A stretch of DNA of 50,550 nucleotides from Akkermansia muciniphila (GTDB taxonomy: Bacteria > Verrucomicrobiota > Verrucomicrobiia > Limisphaerales > UBA1100). The stretch covers positions 1 through 50,550 of the forward strand of contig CAMDOH010000009.1 of assembly GCA_945903605.1 (NCBI GenBank), read 5' to 3'. Each line of letters starts with the position of its first letter. Within the stretch, counting starts at the first letter, position 1. The notes beneath the pieces were generated by a model, which saw only the letters and a program-made list of their open reading frames with translations, had not been told where the DNA came from and searched no databases. The position numbers and the translations under genes were made by a program. Below are positions 26,458 through 34,958 of the stretch, one piece after another.

Positions 26458-27390
26458 TCACTTCTGTGCTGAAGCAAGAACGGTCTGGAAATAGGGTGGC
26501 TTCTCTTCTCTCGCCACAACGTTGATTTCTATTTTTCGGAAACCGGCATCTTCCAACCACCGGTGTAATTCGCTTTCCTGAAAGCCGAGCCAAACATCTC
26601 CGTACAAATCTCGTGCCTTCTCAAATCTATGCTGCAATAAATCGAGAATCATTACCTCACCACCTGCCCGAACAATCCTATGCAACGCCACGATTGTTTT
26701 AGATGGATTCTCTGCGTGGTGAAGTGCCTGACTGAGGATTGCCAAATCAACGCTGCCTGAATCAATCGGTGGATTTTGCAGGTCACCCAATCGAAATTCC
26801 AGGTTCTTCAACCCATTCTGTTTCGCCTTAGCCGATCCGTAAGCAACCATCTTGGGAGAATTATCAACAGCGATTACTTTTTTGCAGCGGCGTGCGAGCA
26901 ACTCGCTTAGCAGCCCTTCTCCAGAGCCAAGATCGGCTACGACAATGGAAGGTAAAATGCGCAGGAGCAGATGTCCAAACGCTTCCCAAGACCGTCCTGG
27001 TCCATAACTGCGATCAAATCTGCCAGCGACTTGATCGAAATAGACCTGTGCCTGATTTTGACGTTTTGCCGAAACGCGTTTCAGATTGAGTTGGTCACCC
27101 GCATAATGCCCTTCCTCCTTTGCGCCGCGAATGGAGAGCTGGATTATTTCACGAGTTATTGCATCGGCATTCTCCTTTAATTTGTAAAACGTGCGCCTAC
27201 CTTCGCGCCGCGATTCGAGGAGTCTGGCCGTCAGCAATAATCCGAGATGCGTGGAAATGCGGGATTGTCCCATGCGGGTGACTTCTTGAAGTTCATTCAC
27301 GGACAGCTCGTCCCGCTCAAGCAGTGCCATAATTCGCAATCGCGTGGGATCAGCCAATGCGCGAAGTGATTCTAGCGTGGTGGACCTCAT
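26458..27390 (-). CDS. ArsR-family HTH fused to SAM-methyltransferase fold; SahR-like regulator of metK-ahcY
   Basis: The protein has 310 residues. Residues 13-75 are an ArsR winged helix (ADPTRLRIMALLERDELSVNELQ, recognition helix QSRISTHLGLL, wing REGRRTFYKL). Residues about 110-310 are a class I methyltransferase fold with motif I DLGSGEG (153-159), acidic Asp176 and LSQALHH (219-225). No ArsR metal-binding cysteine pair is seen. The gene is divergent from metK-ahcY. Proteobacterial SahR is an ArsR-type regulator of metK, ahcY and other methionine-cycle genes that responds to S-adenosylhomocysteine. The same layout here supports the SahR assignment, with the methyltransferase fold as ligand sensor. 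A stand-alone methyltransferase with autoregulation is the alternative. Confidence 0.85.
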   Translation of the reverse strand: MRSTTLESLRALADPTRLRIMALLERDELSVNELQEVTRMGQSRISTHLGLLLTARLLESRREGRRTFYKLKENADAITREIIQLSIRGAKEEGHYAGDQLNLKRVSAKRQNQAQVYFDQVAGRFDRSYGPGRSWEAFGHLLLRILPSIVVADLGSGEGLLSELLARRCKKVIAVDNSPKMVAYGSAKAKQNGLKNLEFRLGDLQNPPIDSGSVDLAILSQALHHAENPSKTIVALHRIVRAGGEVMILDLLQHRFEKARDLYGDVWLGFQESELHRWLEDAGFRKIEINVVAREEKPPYFQTVLASAQK

Positions 27391-27400
27391 CTCGACTCAA

Positions 27401-27415
27401 TCAATTTAACGTTGA
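27401..27415. promoter_or_regulatory. TCAA-N7-TTGA dyad, candidate operator on the regulator-proximal side
   Basis: TCAA (27401-27404) and TTGA (27412-27415) form a small inverted repeat that runs into TTGACT (27412-27417), a possible -35 hexamer for metK with TATCAT (27433-27438) after 15 bases. A second TCAA directly precedes it (27397-27400). The dyad is short and the promoter is imperfect. Confidence 0.35.
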
Positions 27416-27428
27416 CTGACATTTCATT

Positions 27429-27456
27429 TTTATATCATCTTATCAGGATACGTCAA
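27429..27456 (-). promoter_or_regulatory. Predicted promoter of the SahR-like gene
   Basis: On the minus strand TTGACG (27456-27451) and TATAAA (27434-27429) are 16 bases apart, with a start of transcription expected near 27422, about 32 bases before the ATG at 27390. Confidence 0.5.
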
Positions 27457-27464
27457 TACGTTGA
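27453..27464. promoter_or_regulatory. TCAA-N4-TTGA dyad, candidate operator overlapping the regulator's -35
   Basis: TCAA (27453-27456), TACG, TTGA (27461-27464). The left arm is part of the minus-strand -35 hexamer, so binding would block the regulator gene's own transcription. It is also 20 bases upstream of the metK start, within its leader. It shares ACGTTGA with the dyad at 27401-27415. Confidence 0.4.
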
Positions 27465-27484
27465 TTAATCCATTAAGAGTACCT

Positions 27485-28663
27485 ATGAGCCATCAATTCA
27501 TTTTCTCATCAGAATCCGTCGGAGAAGGTCATCCAGACAAAGTTTGCGATACTATTTCAGATGCCATTCTTGATGCCTGCCTTTCCGGTGACAAGCACAG
27601 TCGTGTGGCCTGTGAGACGTTTGTGAAAAGTAACGTGGTGGTGGTTGGCGGCGAAATCACCACAAAATCCGTTTTCGACTATAACACGGTCATCCGTGAG
27701 GCCATTCGTGGAATTGGCTACGTGAATGCAGACGATGTTTTCCACGCCGATCAAGTCTTCATCAATAATTACCTTACACGTCAAAGCCCGGATATTTCTC
27801 AAGGCGTAGACGCGAAAAAGGCAAAGGGAAAGAAAACTGCAGAGCAGGGTGCAGGTGATCAAGGGTTGATGTTCGGTTATGCTTGTGATGAGACGCCTGA
27901 ACTCATGCCTGCGCCGATCATGTTTGCGCATCACCTCGGACGTGAGCTGACGCGTATCCGCAAGACTGGCAAAGTTGCATGGCTGCGGCCTGACGCCAAA
28001 AGCCAAGTCTCGGTTCTCTACAAGGATGACAAGCCTGTATCGATTACAAACGTCGTCATCTCCACACAGCATTCAGCGGATGTGCAACATTCAGTGATTG
28101 AAGAATTCTGCATAGAAGAAATCATCAAGAAAGTTCTTCCGAAATCACTCCTCACAAACAAGACGGAATTTCTAGTTAACCCAACAGGTCGATTTGTGGT
28201 TGGAGGACCTCAGGGTGACAGCGGTCTTACTGGCAGAAAAATTATCGTCGATTCCTACGGCGGATGGGGACGGCACGGCGGCGGCGCATTCAGCGGAAAG
28301 GATCCGAGCAAAGTCGATCGCAGCGCTGCTTACATGGCTCGATATGTTGCAAAGAATATCGTTGCAGCAAAACTGGCCAGACGTTGCGAATTGCAGTTTG
28401 CCTACGCCATCGGACACCCAAATCCAGTCAGCGTATTCGTGAATACATTTGGTACTGCTGCTGCTGGATTGACTGACGAGAAGATCTGCGATGCCGTACA
28501 AGCGGTGTTCAGTTTCAAGCCAGCCGAGATCATCAAGCAATTGAATCTGCTTCGCCCGATCTACAGCAAAACCACCAACTACGGTCACTTTGGCAAAAAC
28601 GATCCTGCGATCACTTGGGAGCGAACTGACAAAGTTTCTGCCATCAATCGCGCTTGCCAATAA
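27485..28663 (+). CDS. metK: S-adenosylmethionine synthetase
   Basis: The 392-residue cytosolic enzyme makes SAM from methionine and ATP. Motifs seen are GEGHPDK (13-19), [15 protein letters not shown], and the C-terminal catalytic block [25 protein letters not shown]. Residues [20 protein letters not shown] include a slightly longer lysine-rich loop before the GAGDQG motif. ATG 27485 gives the standard N-terminus [19 protein letters not shown]; a TTG at 27461 is in frame but adds eight atypical residues. ahcY follows 19 bases later, so SAM production and SAH removal are probably on one transcript controlled by the divergent ArsR-type regulator. Confidence 0.97.
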   Translation: MSHQFIFSSESVGEGHPDKVCDTISDAILDACLSGDKHSRVACETFVKSNVVVVGGEITTKSVFDYNTVIREAIRGIGYVNADDVFHADQVFINNYLTRQSPDISQGVDAKKAKGKKTAEQGAGDQGLMFGYACDETPELMPAPIMFAHHLGRELTRIRKTGKVAWLRPDAKSQVSVLYKDDKPVSITNVVISTQHSADVQHSVIEEFCIEEIIKKVLPKSLLTNKTEFLVNPTGRFVVGGPQGDSGLTGRKIIVDSYGGWGRHGGGAFSGKDPSKVDRSAAYMARYVAKNIVAAKLARRCELQFAYAIGHPNPVSVFVNTFGTAAAGLTDEKICDAVQAVFSFKPAEIIKQLNLLRPIYSKTTNYGHFGKNDPAITWERTDKVSAINRACQ

Positions 28664-28682
28664 ACAATAGAATCAAAACGCC

Positions 28683-30164
28683 ATGGCCAAAATCAGGCTT
28701 TCACCAGTTCGTTCGAAATCTCCGATGAAGAAAACCTCCTCCAAAAATGGAACAGTGAATCGACAGGACTACAATGTGCGCGACCTTTTGCTCGCAGAAT
28801 GGGGTCGCAAATCGATTCAAGTTTCCGAACACGAAATGCCCGGCTTGATGAGCATTCGTAAAAAGTATGCGACCGCAAAGCCCCTCAAAGGCGTTCGTAT
28901 CACCGGTTCCCTGCACATGACAATCGAGACGGCAGTGCTCATCGAAACGTTGGTGGCATTGGGTGCGTCGGTTCGTTGGGCTTCCTGCAACATTTTCTCA
29001 ACTCAAGATCACGCTGCTGCCGCTATCGCCAAGGCCGGTATTCCAGTCTTTGCATGGAAGGGTGAATCTTTGCAGGAATATTGGGATTGCACTCTTGATG
29101 CGCTGACGTTTTCTGGTGGATACGGCCCCGAATTAATCGTCGATGACGGTGGCGACGCGACTTTGCTCATCCACAAGGGATATGAATTGGAGAACGGCGA
29201 CAAGTGGGTGAACTCGCCCAGTGAATCCGAAGAAGAACAAATCATCAAACTGCTCTTGAAGAAGGTGGCAAAGACCCGTCCTGGATTTTGGCACAAGGTT
29301 GTGAGTGCGTGGAAAGGCGTCAGCGAAGAAACGACTACAGGAGTGCATCGGCTGTATCAAATGAAGGAAGCTGGCAAACTTCTTGTTCCAGCAATCAACG
29401 TCAACGACTCGGTTACGAAATCGAAATTTGACAATCTTTATGGCTGCCGCGAATCGCTCGCAGACGGTATCAAGCGAGCCACGGACGTGATGATCGCTGG
29501 CAAGGTTGCGGTCGTTTGTGGTTACGGCGATGTCGGCAAAGGCAGTGCTCATTCGCTGCGCGGATTCGGTGCGCGCGTGATTGTGACTGAGATTGATCCC
29601 ATCAATGCATTGCAAGCGGCGATGGAAGGATTCGAAGTGAACACCTTGGAATCGACGCTTGGCAGAGGCGATCTTTATGTGACGACCACGGGAAACCGCG
29701 ATGTCATCACCCTTGATCACATGCTCGCGATGAAGGATCAGGCGATCGTTTGCAACATCGGGCACTTCGACAATGAGATCCAAATCACTCAACTGAATAA
29801 TCTAAAGGGATCGAAGAAGGTAACTATCAAGCCGCAGTACGATCGTTACAATCTGCCGAATGGCCGCACGATTTATGTTTTGGCTGAAGGCCGACTGGTC
29901 AATCTGGGTTGTGCCACAGGCCATCCAAGCTTTGTGATGAGCAATTCGTTTTCAAATCAAGTCCTCGCTCAAATCGACCTCTGGCAGAACAGAGGCAAGT
30001 ACGAAAATACGGTTTATCGATTGTCAAAGAAGCTCGATGAGGAAGTCGCGCGTCTGCATCTCGAAAAGATTGGTGTCCGACTGACGAAACTCACAGACAA
30101 ACAGGCTGCTTACTTGGGGGTTTCTGTTGATGGGCCTTACAAGCCGGAACATTACCGTTACTAA
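28683..30164 (+). CDS. ahcY: S-adenosylhomocysteine hydrolase
   Basis: The protein has 493 residues and is NAD-dependent; it splits SAH to homocysteine and adenosine. Seen are [29 protein letters not shown], the roughly 40-residue bacterial insertion (about 178-215, [20 protein letters not shown]...), [21 protein letters not shown], the NAD site CGYGDVGKG (280-288) and the C-terminal KPEHYRY. The ATG at 28683 adds a basic N-terminal tail of some 28 residues before the conserved core ([12 protein letters not shown]). Met15 is an alternative start. The gap to metK is too short for a riboswitch. The stop overlaps the convergent MOSC gene by four bases. Confidence 0.97.
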   Translation: MAKIRLSPVRSKSPMKKTSSKNGTVNRQDYNVRDLLLAEWGRKSIQVSEHEMPGLMSIRKKYATAKPLKGVRITGSLHMTIETAVLIETLVALGASVRWASCNIFSTQDHAAAAIAKAGIPVFAWKGESLQEYWDCTLDALTFSGGYGPELIVDDGGDATLLIHKGYELENGDKWVNSPSESEEEQIIKLLLKKVAKTRPGFWHKVVSAWKGVSEETTTGVHRLYQMKEAGKLLVPAINVNDSVTKSKFDNLYGCRESLADGIKRATDVMIAGKVAVVCGYGDVGKGSAHSLRGFGARVIVTEIDPINALQAAMEGFEVNTLESTLGRGDLYVTTTGNRDVITLDHMLAMKDQAIVCNIGHFDNEIQITQLNNLKGSKKVTIKPQYDRYNLPNGRTIYVLAEGRLVNLGCATGHPSFVMSNSFSNQVLAQIDLWQNRGKYENTVYRLSKKLDEEVARLHLEKIGVRLTKLTDKQAAYLGVSVDGPYKPEHYRY

Positions 30165-30679
30165 ATTACGGGCAGAGTTTCGGATAGCACTTGGATATTG
30201 TCTCCGACACGAATGAGGCCGCCTTGCACGACTTGTGCGAGGACTCCTTGGCGTCCATTCAGCATCCGCTCACGTAAACCGGGTGCAAGTGCGTCCATTT
30301 TTGAGCACGGGTCTCTGTGCGCATAAAAGAATAATATCGCGGTTCCAATATGCACAGTGCGCTGAAGATACGCAGCCAACTCAATCCCATTGGATTCAAT
30401 ATTGGCTCGTGCTGCACCTGAAGGGAAAGTAACGACACTCAGCGCTGATGCATGATCATCGAGCACTTCACGTTCAATCAAACTGACTTGCCGCCGGCTA
30501 AGATTTCCGTTGCTTCGTCGCTTTGCAAAGTAACGGGTGTTTTCCACAATGCCATTATCTGTTTCGAGTGTGAATTCCAGGACATTGATCATGGCATCGC
30601 CTGCCTGCTTTGGATGCAGATGGAGTGAAAGCACTCTGCCGATGGCTGCCTTATCGGAAGCGGAAGACAACTCTTTCAT
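30161..30679 (-). CDS. MOSC-domain protein
   Basis: The protein has 172 residues from ATG 30679. It shows the MOSC layout: [36 protein letters not shown], and [34 protein letters not shown], in which Cys125 is the conserved MOSC cysteine. The domain is named after the molybdenum cofactor sulfurase C-terminus and is thought to bind molybdopterin or carry sulfur; small single-domain members resemble YiiM. No other molybdenum genes lie nearby, so its job here is open. The frame stays open for 20 codons upstream, but that part lacks family similarity. It is divergent from serS. Confidence 0.8.
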   Translation of the reverse strand: MKELSSASDKAAIGRVLSLHLHPKQAGDAMINVLEFTLETDNGIVENTRYFAKRRSNGNLSRRQVSLIEREVLDDHASALSVVTFPSGAARANIESNGIELAAYLQRTVHIGTAILFFYAHRDPCSKMDALAPGLRERMLNGRQGVLAQVVQGGLIRVGDNIQVLSETLPVI

Positions 30680-30740
30680 CGCCGCAGAATGTAGCAGAGG
30701 GAGATGGCAATTCAAGAAACGGAGAAGTCTGGCAAACAAC

Positions 30741-30768
30741 TTGCCGCTTGGGGTTTCATTCCTATAAT
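30741..30768 (+). promoter_or_regulatory. Predicted serS promoter with consensus -10
   Basis: TTGCCG (30741-30746) and a perfect TATAAT (30763-30768) are 16 bases apart. The first base expected to be transcribed (about 30775) is the G of the GTG start of serS, so the mRNA may have no leader. Confidence 0.6.
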
Positions 30769-30774
30769 GCGCGC

Positions 30775-32076
30775 GTGTTGGACATCAAACTGATTCGAGA
30801 GCAGACGGATTTTGTGAAGCAGCGTTTAGCCACACGGGCTGGCGGTGATGAGAATCGTATCGATGAGATTCTCTCATTGGACGAACGCCGTCGGGGATTA
30901 CTTAGCGAAGTAGAAGCGTTGAAAGCTCACCGCAACAGGGTTTCGAAGGAAATTGGGGCATTGATGGGGCAAAAGAAATTGATAGAGGCAGAAGCGAAGA
31001 AGATTGAGACGCGGGATATCGGCGATAAAATCGCAGTTTTGGATAAGGAAGTGGCGACTGTGGAGTCACGTCGTGATGAGGCACTGCTACGATTGCCGAA
31101 TCTACCGCATAGCTCGGTTGCTATTGGTAAAAGTGCGGAGGATAATGCGTTCATTCGTGAGCATGGGCACAAGCCCGAATTCAATTTCAAACCGAAGTCA
31201 CATGTGGAGTTGTGTGAATCTCTCAAGCTGGTTGACTTCGCTAGAGGTGCGAAATTGACGGGGAGCGGTTTTTTGCTGTACACAGATTTTGGCGCACGAT
31301 TGGAGAGAGCCCTCATCGCGTTCATGCTCGATTTGCACACTGCCGAACATGGTTTCAAAGAAGTGGCTCCGCCTCACATTATTGGTCGTCACTGCATGGA
31401 AGGCGTTGGGCAATTCCCAAAATTCGAAGATCAGGCTTATGCCGTGCAAGAGGGATTGGACACAACTTCGATGGGGAAGTTGTACCTATTGCCGACGGCC
31501 GAGGCTCCGGTGGCCAACATCCATCGGGAAGAGATTTTGTCAGAAAAACAACTTCCGATAAAATACGTCGCTTACAGTCCGTGTTTCCGAGCAGAAGCTG
31601 GCGCTGCAGGAGTTGGCACTCGCGGAATGATTCGTGTCCATCAGTTCGACAAGGTGGAATTGATCAAGATTGTCACTCCGGCCCAAGGTTATGACGAATT
31701 GGAATCACTCGTTGGAAATGCAGAGCGTGTGTTGCAATTGATGGGACTGCATTATCGGATCGTGAGTCTCTGCACGGGTGATTTGGGATTTGCCAGCGCC
31801 AAGACTTACGACATCGAAGTATGGGCGCCGGGGCAGGGTGCCTATCTCGAAGTGTCGAGCTGTTCAAATTGTGAGGATTTTCAGTCGCGCAGAATGAATA
31901 CGCGCTACAAATTGGAATCGGGCGAGAATCGGCTCCCGCATATTCTCAACGGCAGCGGCGTGGCGTTGGCTCGATTGTTTGTCGCGATAATTGAGACTCA
32001 CCAGATGGAAGACGGCAGCATTTCTATTCCAGAACCATTGCGCCCGTATTTGAAGGTCGATCGGATCGCCCAGTGA
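30775..32076 (+). CDS. serS: Seryl-tRNA synthetase
   Basis: This is a cytosolic class II synthetase of 433 residues. The N-terminal about 100 residues form the long antiparallel coiled coil that grips tRNA-Ser (EALKAHRNRVSKEIGALMGQKKLIEAEAKK). Motif 2 is at about 271-292 (FRAEAGAAGVGTRGMIRVHQF). Motif 3 is at about 387-405 (LPHILNGSGVALARLF). The GTG at 30775 gives the family N-terminus MLDIKLIREQTDFVKQRL; in-frame sequence upstream contains a promoter and is not coding. A TTG one codon later is an alternative. glgA follows 13 bases downstream. Confidence 0.96.
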   Translation: MLDIKLIREQTDFVKQRLATRAGGDENRIDEILSLDERRRGLLSEVEALKAHRNRVSKEIGALMGQKKLIEAEAKKIETRDIGDKIAVLDKEVATVESRRDEALLRLPNLPHSSVAIGKSAEDNAFIREHGHKPEFNFKPKSHVELCESLKLVDFARGAKLTGSGFLLYTDFGARLERALIAFMLDLHTAEHGFKEVAPPHIIGRHCMEGVGQFPKFEDQAYAVQEGLDTTSMGKLYLLPTAEAPVANIHREEILSEKQLPIKYVAYSPCFRAEAGAAGVGTRGMIRVHQFDKVELIKIVTPAQGYDELESLVGNAERVLQLMGLHYRIVSLCTGDLGFASAKTYDIEVWAPGQGAYLEVSSCSNCEDFQSRRMNTRYKLESGENRLPHILNGSGVALARLFVAIIETHQMEDGSISIPEPLRPYLKVDRIAQ

Positions 32077-32089
32077 TCGCTGAACTCTC

Positions 32090-33544
32090 ATGAGAATTCT
32101 CGCAGCGACCAGCGAGTTGCACCCGTATTCCAAAACGGGCGGATTGGCAGACATGGTAGCTGGCCTTTCAAACTCACTTGCCGAGCAAGGCCACGAGGTC
32201 CGAATTGTCACACCGCTCTATAAATGCGTTCGTGAATCGGTTGCGAATCTGAAGCCATTCGACTGGAAAATGCAGTTGCCATTGGGGGCGCAAACGATCG
32301 AGGCAAAGGTTTGGACAATTCATCCGAGAGATAACCTAACGATCTATTTTATCGATCAGCCAGATTTCTTTAATCGTGATGGATTGTATCAAACGGAGCA
32401 GGGGGGCTTTCCGGACAATCCCGACCGGTTCATTTTCTTTTCAAAAGCCGTCACTCATCTGGCTCGATATCTCGATTGGCGACCGGACATTCTTCATTTG
32501 CACGATTGGCAATCCGCTCTAATCCCGTTGCTGGTTCGCCATCAATCAACGAATGAAGGTTGGGAAAATCCGCCGGCAACATGTCTGACAATCCACAACC
32601 TTGCATATCAAGGCGTGTGCGATAAGTCGCACTTTGAAAATACCAATTTACCTTGGGATCATTTCACCCCAGATGGAGTTGAGTTTTTTGGATCTATTAA
32701 TTTCTTGAAGGCTGGGATCGTTTATTCGGATTGGGTTTCAACCGTGAGTCGGAAATATGCCAGTGAGATTCTAACTCCTGAATTCGGATGTGGATTAGAG
32801 GCTATCCTCACAAAAAGGATTTCAACACTGAGCGGAATTCTGAATGGCGTTGATTATGGAGAATGGAACACCACGAATAATCCATTCATCCCTTTTCAAT
32901 ATTCTGCAGGCAATCTGGATGGTAAATCAAAGAACAAAATGGCGCTTCAACGGAGTCTGGGTTTGAAGGTCGATTCAAATGTTCCCTTCTTCGGAACCAT
33001 CAGCCGACTTGCCGAGCAGAAGGGACTGCATCTACTCATAAAAACATTGCGTGAGTTAGATCTGAATCAGATGCAATTTGTGCTACTGGGAACTGGTGAT
33101 GTCTCTCTGGCAAATCAATTCAACAATCTTGCCAAGGAATTTCCTCAGAATGTAGCCATTCACATCGGTTACGACCGCCAACTGGCTCATCTCATTGAAG
33201 CTGGGACTGACTTTTTTGTGATGCCGTCACTCTATGAGCCATGCGGACTGAATCAATTGTACAGCTTGCGCTATGGCTCGATCCCAATCGTACGCGCCAC
33301 AGGCGGTCTTGATGATACGATTCAAGATATTGATTCGAGTGGCGCTCCTGGAACTGGTCTTAAGTTTCTAAACCCACTCGCTTCCGAATTGACTGAGACG
33401 ATGCGCAGAGCATTGAGACTCTATCCAACATCTAATTTCAAGCGATGTCAGTTGATGGGCATGAAACAGGATTATAGTTGGAATCTGTCCGCGAAGTCCT
33501 ACGCAAATCTTTTCACTAATCTGTGTATGCAGAATCTAAGATAG
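32090..33544 (+). CDS. glgA: Glycogen (starch) synthase, ADP-glucose dependent
   Basis: This is a GT5 glycosyltransferase of 484 residues, normal for GlgA, which extends alpha-1,4-glucan chains in the cytosol. The donor-site motif KTGGLAD (15-21) and the C-terminal catalytic block LYEPCGLNQLYSLRYGSIPIVRATGGLDDT are intact. Also seen are LHLHDWQSALIPLL and LNGVDYGEWN. The gene lies 13 bases after serS and is probably cotranscribed. No glgB, glgC or glgP is in the window, so it stands apart from any glycogen cluster. Confidence 0.96.
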   Translation: MRILAATSELHPYSKTGGLADMVAGLSNSLAEQGHEVRIVTPLYKCVRESVANLKPFDWKMQLPLGAQTIEAKVWTIHPRDNLTIYFIDQPDFFNRDGLYQTEQGGFPDNPDRFIFFSKAVTHLARYLDWRPDILHLHDWQSALIPLLVRHQSTNEGWENPPATCLTIHNLAYQGVCDKSHFENTNLPWDHFTPDGVEFFGSINFLKAGIVYSDWVSTVSRKYASEILTPEFGCGLEAILTKRISTLSGILNGVDYGEWNTTNNPFIPFQYSAGNLDGKSKNKMALQRSLGLKVDSNVPFFGTISRLAEQKGLHLLIKTLRELDLNQMQFVLLGTGDVSLANQFNNLAKEFPQNVAIHIGYDRQLAHLIEAGTDFFVMPSLYEPCGLNQLYSLRYGSIPIVRATGGLDDTIQDIDSSGAPGTGLKFLNPLASELTETMRRALRLYPTSNFKRCQLMGMKQDYSWNLSAKSYANLFTNLCMQNLR

Positions 33545-33574
33545 AGAACTTGGCATTTTTCTAATTGAATATAA

Positions 33575-33600
33575 CGCACATTGTGCGCTCAGCCGGCTGA
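33575..33600. terminator. Two adjoining palindromes between convergent glgA and lepB, possible terminator
   Basis: CGCACATTGTGCG (33575-33587) can form a 5-bp stem with a 3-base loop. Directly next is the perfect 12-base palindrome TCAGCCGGCTGA (33589-33600). They lie in the 70-base gap between two convergent stops, where a bidirectional terminator would be expected. No run of T follows on either strand, so intrinsic termination is uncertain. Confidence 0.35.
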
Positions 33601-33614
33601 TTGTTGGGGCGCTT

Positions 33615-34958
33615 TTATGAAATCTGGAACCGAGGGGCAAACAGTCGGCCCCGCAAACCGTGAGCTAGTAACCCGACAATGATAAAAATCGTTATCAAAG
33701 CGTCTATCCAATTGGTCCAACCGAACCTTGGTGAAATCACGGGCCAGTAAACAGAGAATGCTCTGCCAATGACGTATTGAGATGGCAATTCGCCCCAATC
33801 ACGAGAATCCCGACTGTTCATGGAATTGTCGCCAAACACCAAGTAACTATCGGGATTTACCGTGTGGACGCTATCTTCATTGGGAAACATGGGAGCCAAA
33901 CCAGGCTTGCTGTTTAAGCCTGCCACAAAATCATTCACATGGCCGGAGTACTGGCTGTCGGCTGGTTTATTGATTGCCTCAAAACCGACTTTGCCATTCT
34001 GGAGAATTGGCTTTGTCGGAAACGAGTAAACCTTCTCAAAACCAGGATACGTACTGTCAATCCGTTGGCCATTAATCCTGATGTGTCTGTCATTCCCGAT
34101 GGAGACTTTTTCACCTCCGAGCGCTACCAGCCGTTTGATATAAAACTGATCTGCCCCGATAGCAGGGATGTTCTTTGTTTCAAAAACAATGATGTCTCCA
34201 CGAGCTGGCTTTCTGAAGTTGTAGCTGACTCTATCCACAAACAAGTGGTCGCCAGTGCGGACAGTTAATCGGAAAATCGTGTCGCCCTTTGAGAATCGCC
34301 TATCCTGAATCACAGGTGTTTCGCCTGGCCTGAAGCCAGCATGGAGCAGCGATCCATGGGGTCCCATTGGAGGTTGCCAAACCACCTTGTCAAATTCTTT
34401 GCCGCCACTCTCAAATCGCAATGTCTGCGAAGATACAAACGGTAACCGAGTGCGAACGTCTCCAACCTGTACCAGTGTCCAATCCCCATCCGCTATTAAT
34501 TCGTGATATGAATTGCCAGCAAACCATCCGGATACTTTGCCCAAGAATCCAGTTGGCCAGTCGGCGCTGTTGTCAGGTACATTTTGATAAGTGATCCCGT
34601 ACAAGGTGGGCTGCATCGACCCAGTTGGAATCTTAAACGGCTGGAAAAAGAACGAGCGAAATGCCAGCACAATAATCGTCACGACCAAGACAACCTCGAT
34701 ATTCTCCCGAATCGACGAGTGTTTGTGCGTGAGCAGTTTTTCGCTGGCAACGTTGAGTAATTCCGATGTCGCCTTCGTTGCTTCATCGTTTCCTGGATTA
34801 CGGCCCAGAATTTCCCAAGTGACAGATAACTGCTTTTCGACCATTCGGACATCGACTGCAGAAAGCAAATCCCTTTGCGCATGCAATATCTTGCCTACTT
34901 GCTTGCAGACATCGACTGAGTGCCGAATGGTGCGAGATGTGAACCAGCGCCAAATCAT
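33615..34958 (-). CDS. lepB: Signal peptidase I
   Basis: The 447-residue inner-membrane serine/lysine protease removes Sec signal peptides. A cytosolic N-terminal extension of about 85 residues precedes the membrane segment (IEVVLVVTIIVLAF, 88-100). Ser114 in KIPTGSMQPTL is the nucleophile and Lys275 in YIKRLVALGGE the general base. GDNSMNSRDSRDWG follows, and a second hydrophobic segment is near the end (ALITIFIIVGLLAHGL). The stretch between Ser and Lys is long, about 160 residues, larger than in E. coli LepB and including a glycine/aromatic-rich insert. It overlaps lepA by four bases (ATGA), preserving the well-known lepA-lepB order. Confidence 0.95.
   Translation of the reverse strand: MIWRWFTSRTIRHSVDVCKQVGKILHAQRDLLSAVDVRMVEKQLSVTWEILGRNPGNDEATKATSELLNVASEKLLTHKHSSIRENIEVVLVVTIIVLAFRSFFFQPFKIPTGSMQPTLYGITYQNVPDNSADWPTGFLGKVSGWFAGNSYHELIADGDWTLVQVGDVRTRLPFVSSQTLRFESGGKEFDKVVWQPPMGPHGSLLHAGFRPGETPVIQDRRFSKGDTIFRLTVRTGDHLFVDRVSYNFRKPARGDIIVFETKNIPAIGADQFYIKRLVALGGEKVSIGNDRHIRINGQRIDSTYPGFEKVYSFPTKPILQNGKVGFEAINKPADSQYSGHVNDFVAGLNSKPGLAPMFPNEDSVHTVNPDSYLVFGDNSMNSRDSRDWGELPSQYVIGRAFSVYWPVISPRFGWTNWIDALITIFIIVGLLAHGLRGRLFAPRFQIS

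Noticed and set aside
27391-27484. SAM riboswitch upstream of metK
   Set aside because: The 94-base gap carries divergent promoter elements and short dyads; no SAM-I/II-type stem or pseudoknot could be traced.
28664-28682. SAH riboswitch before ahcY
   Set aside because: Only 19 bases lie between metK and ahcY, too few for the element.
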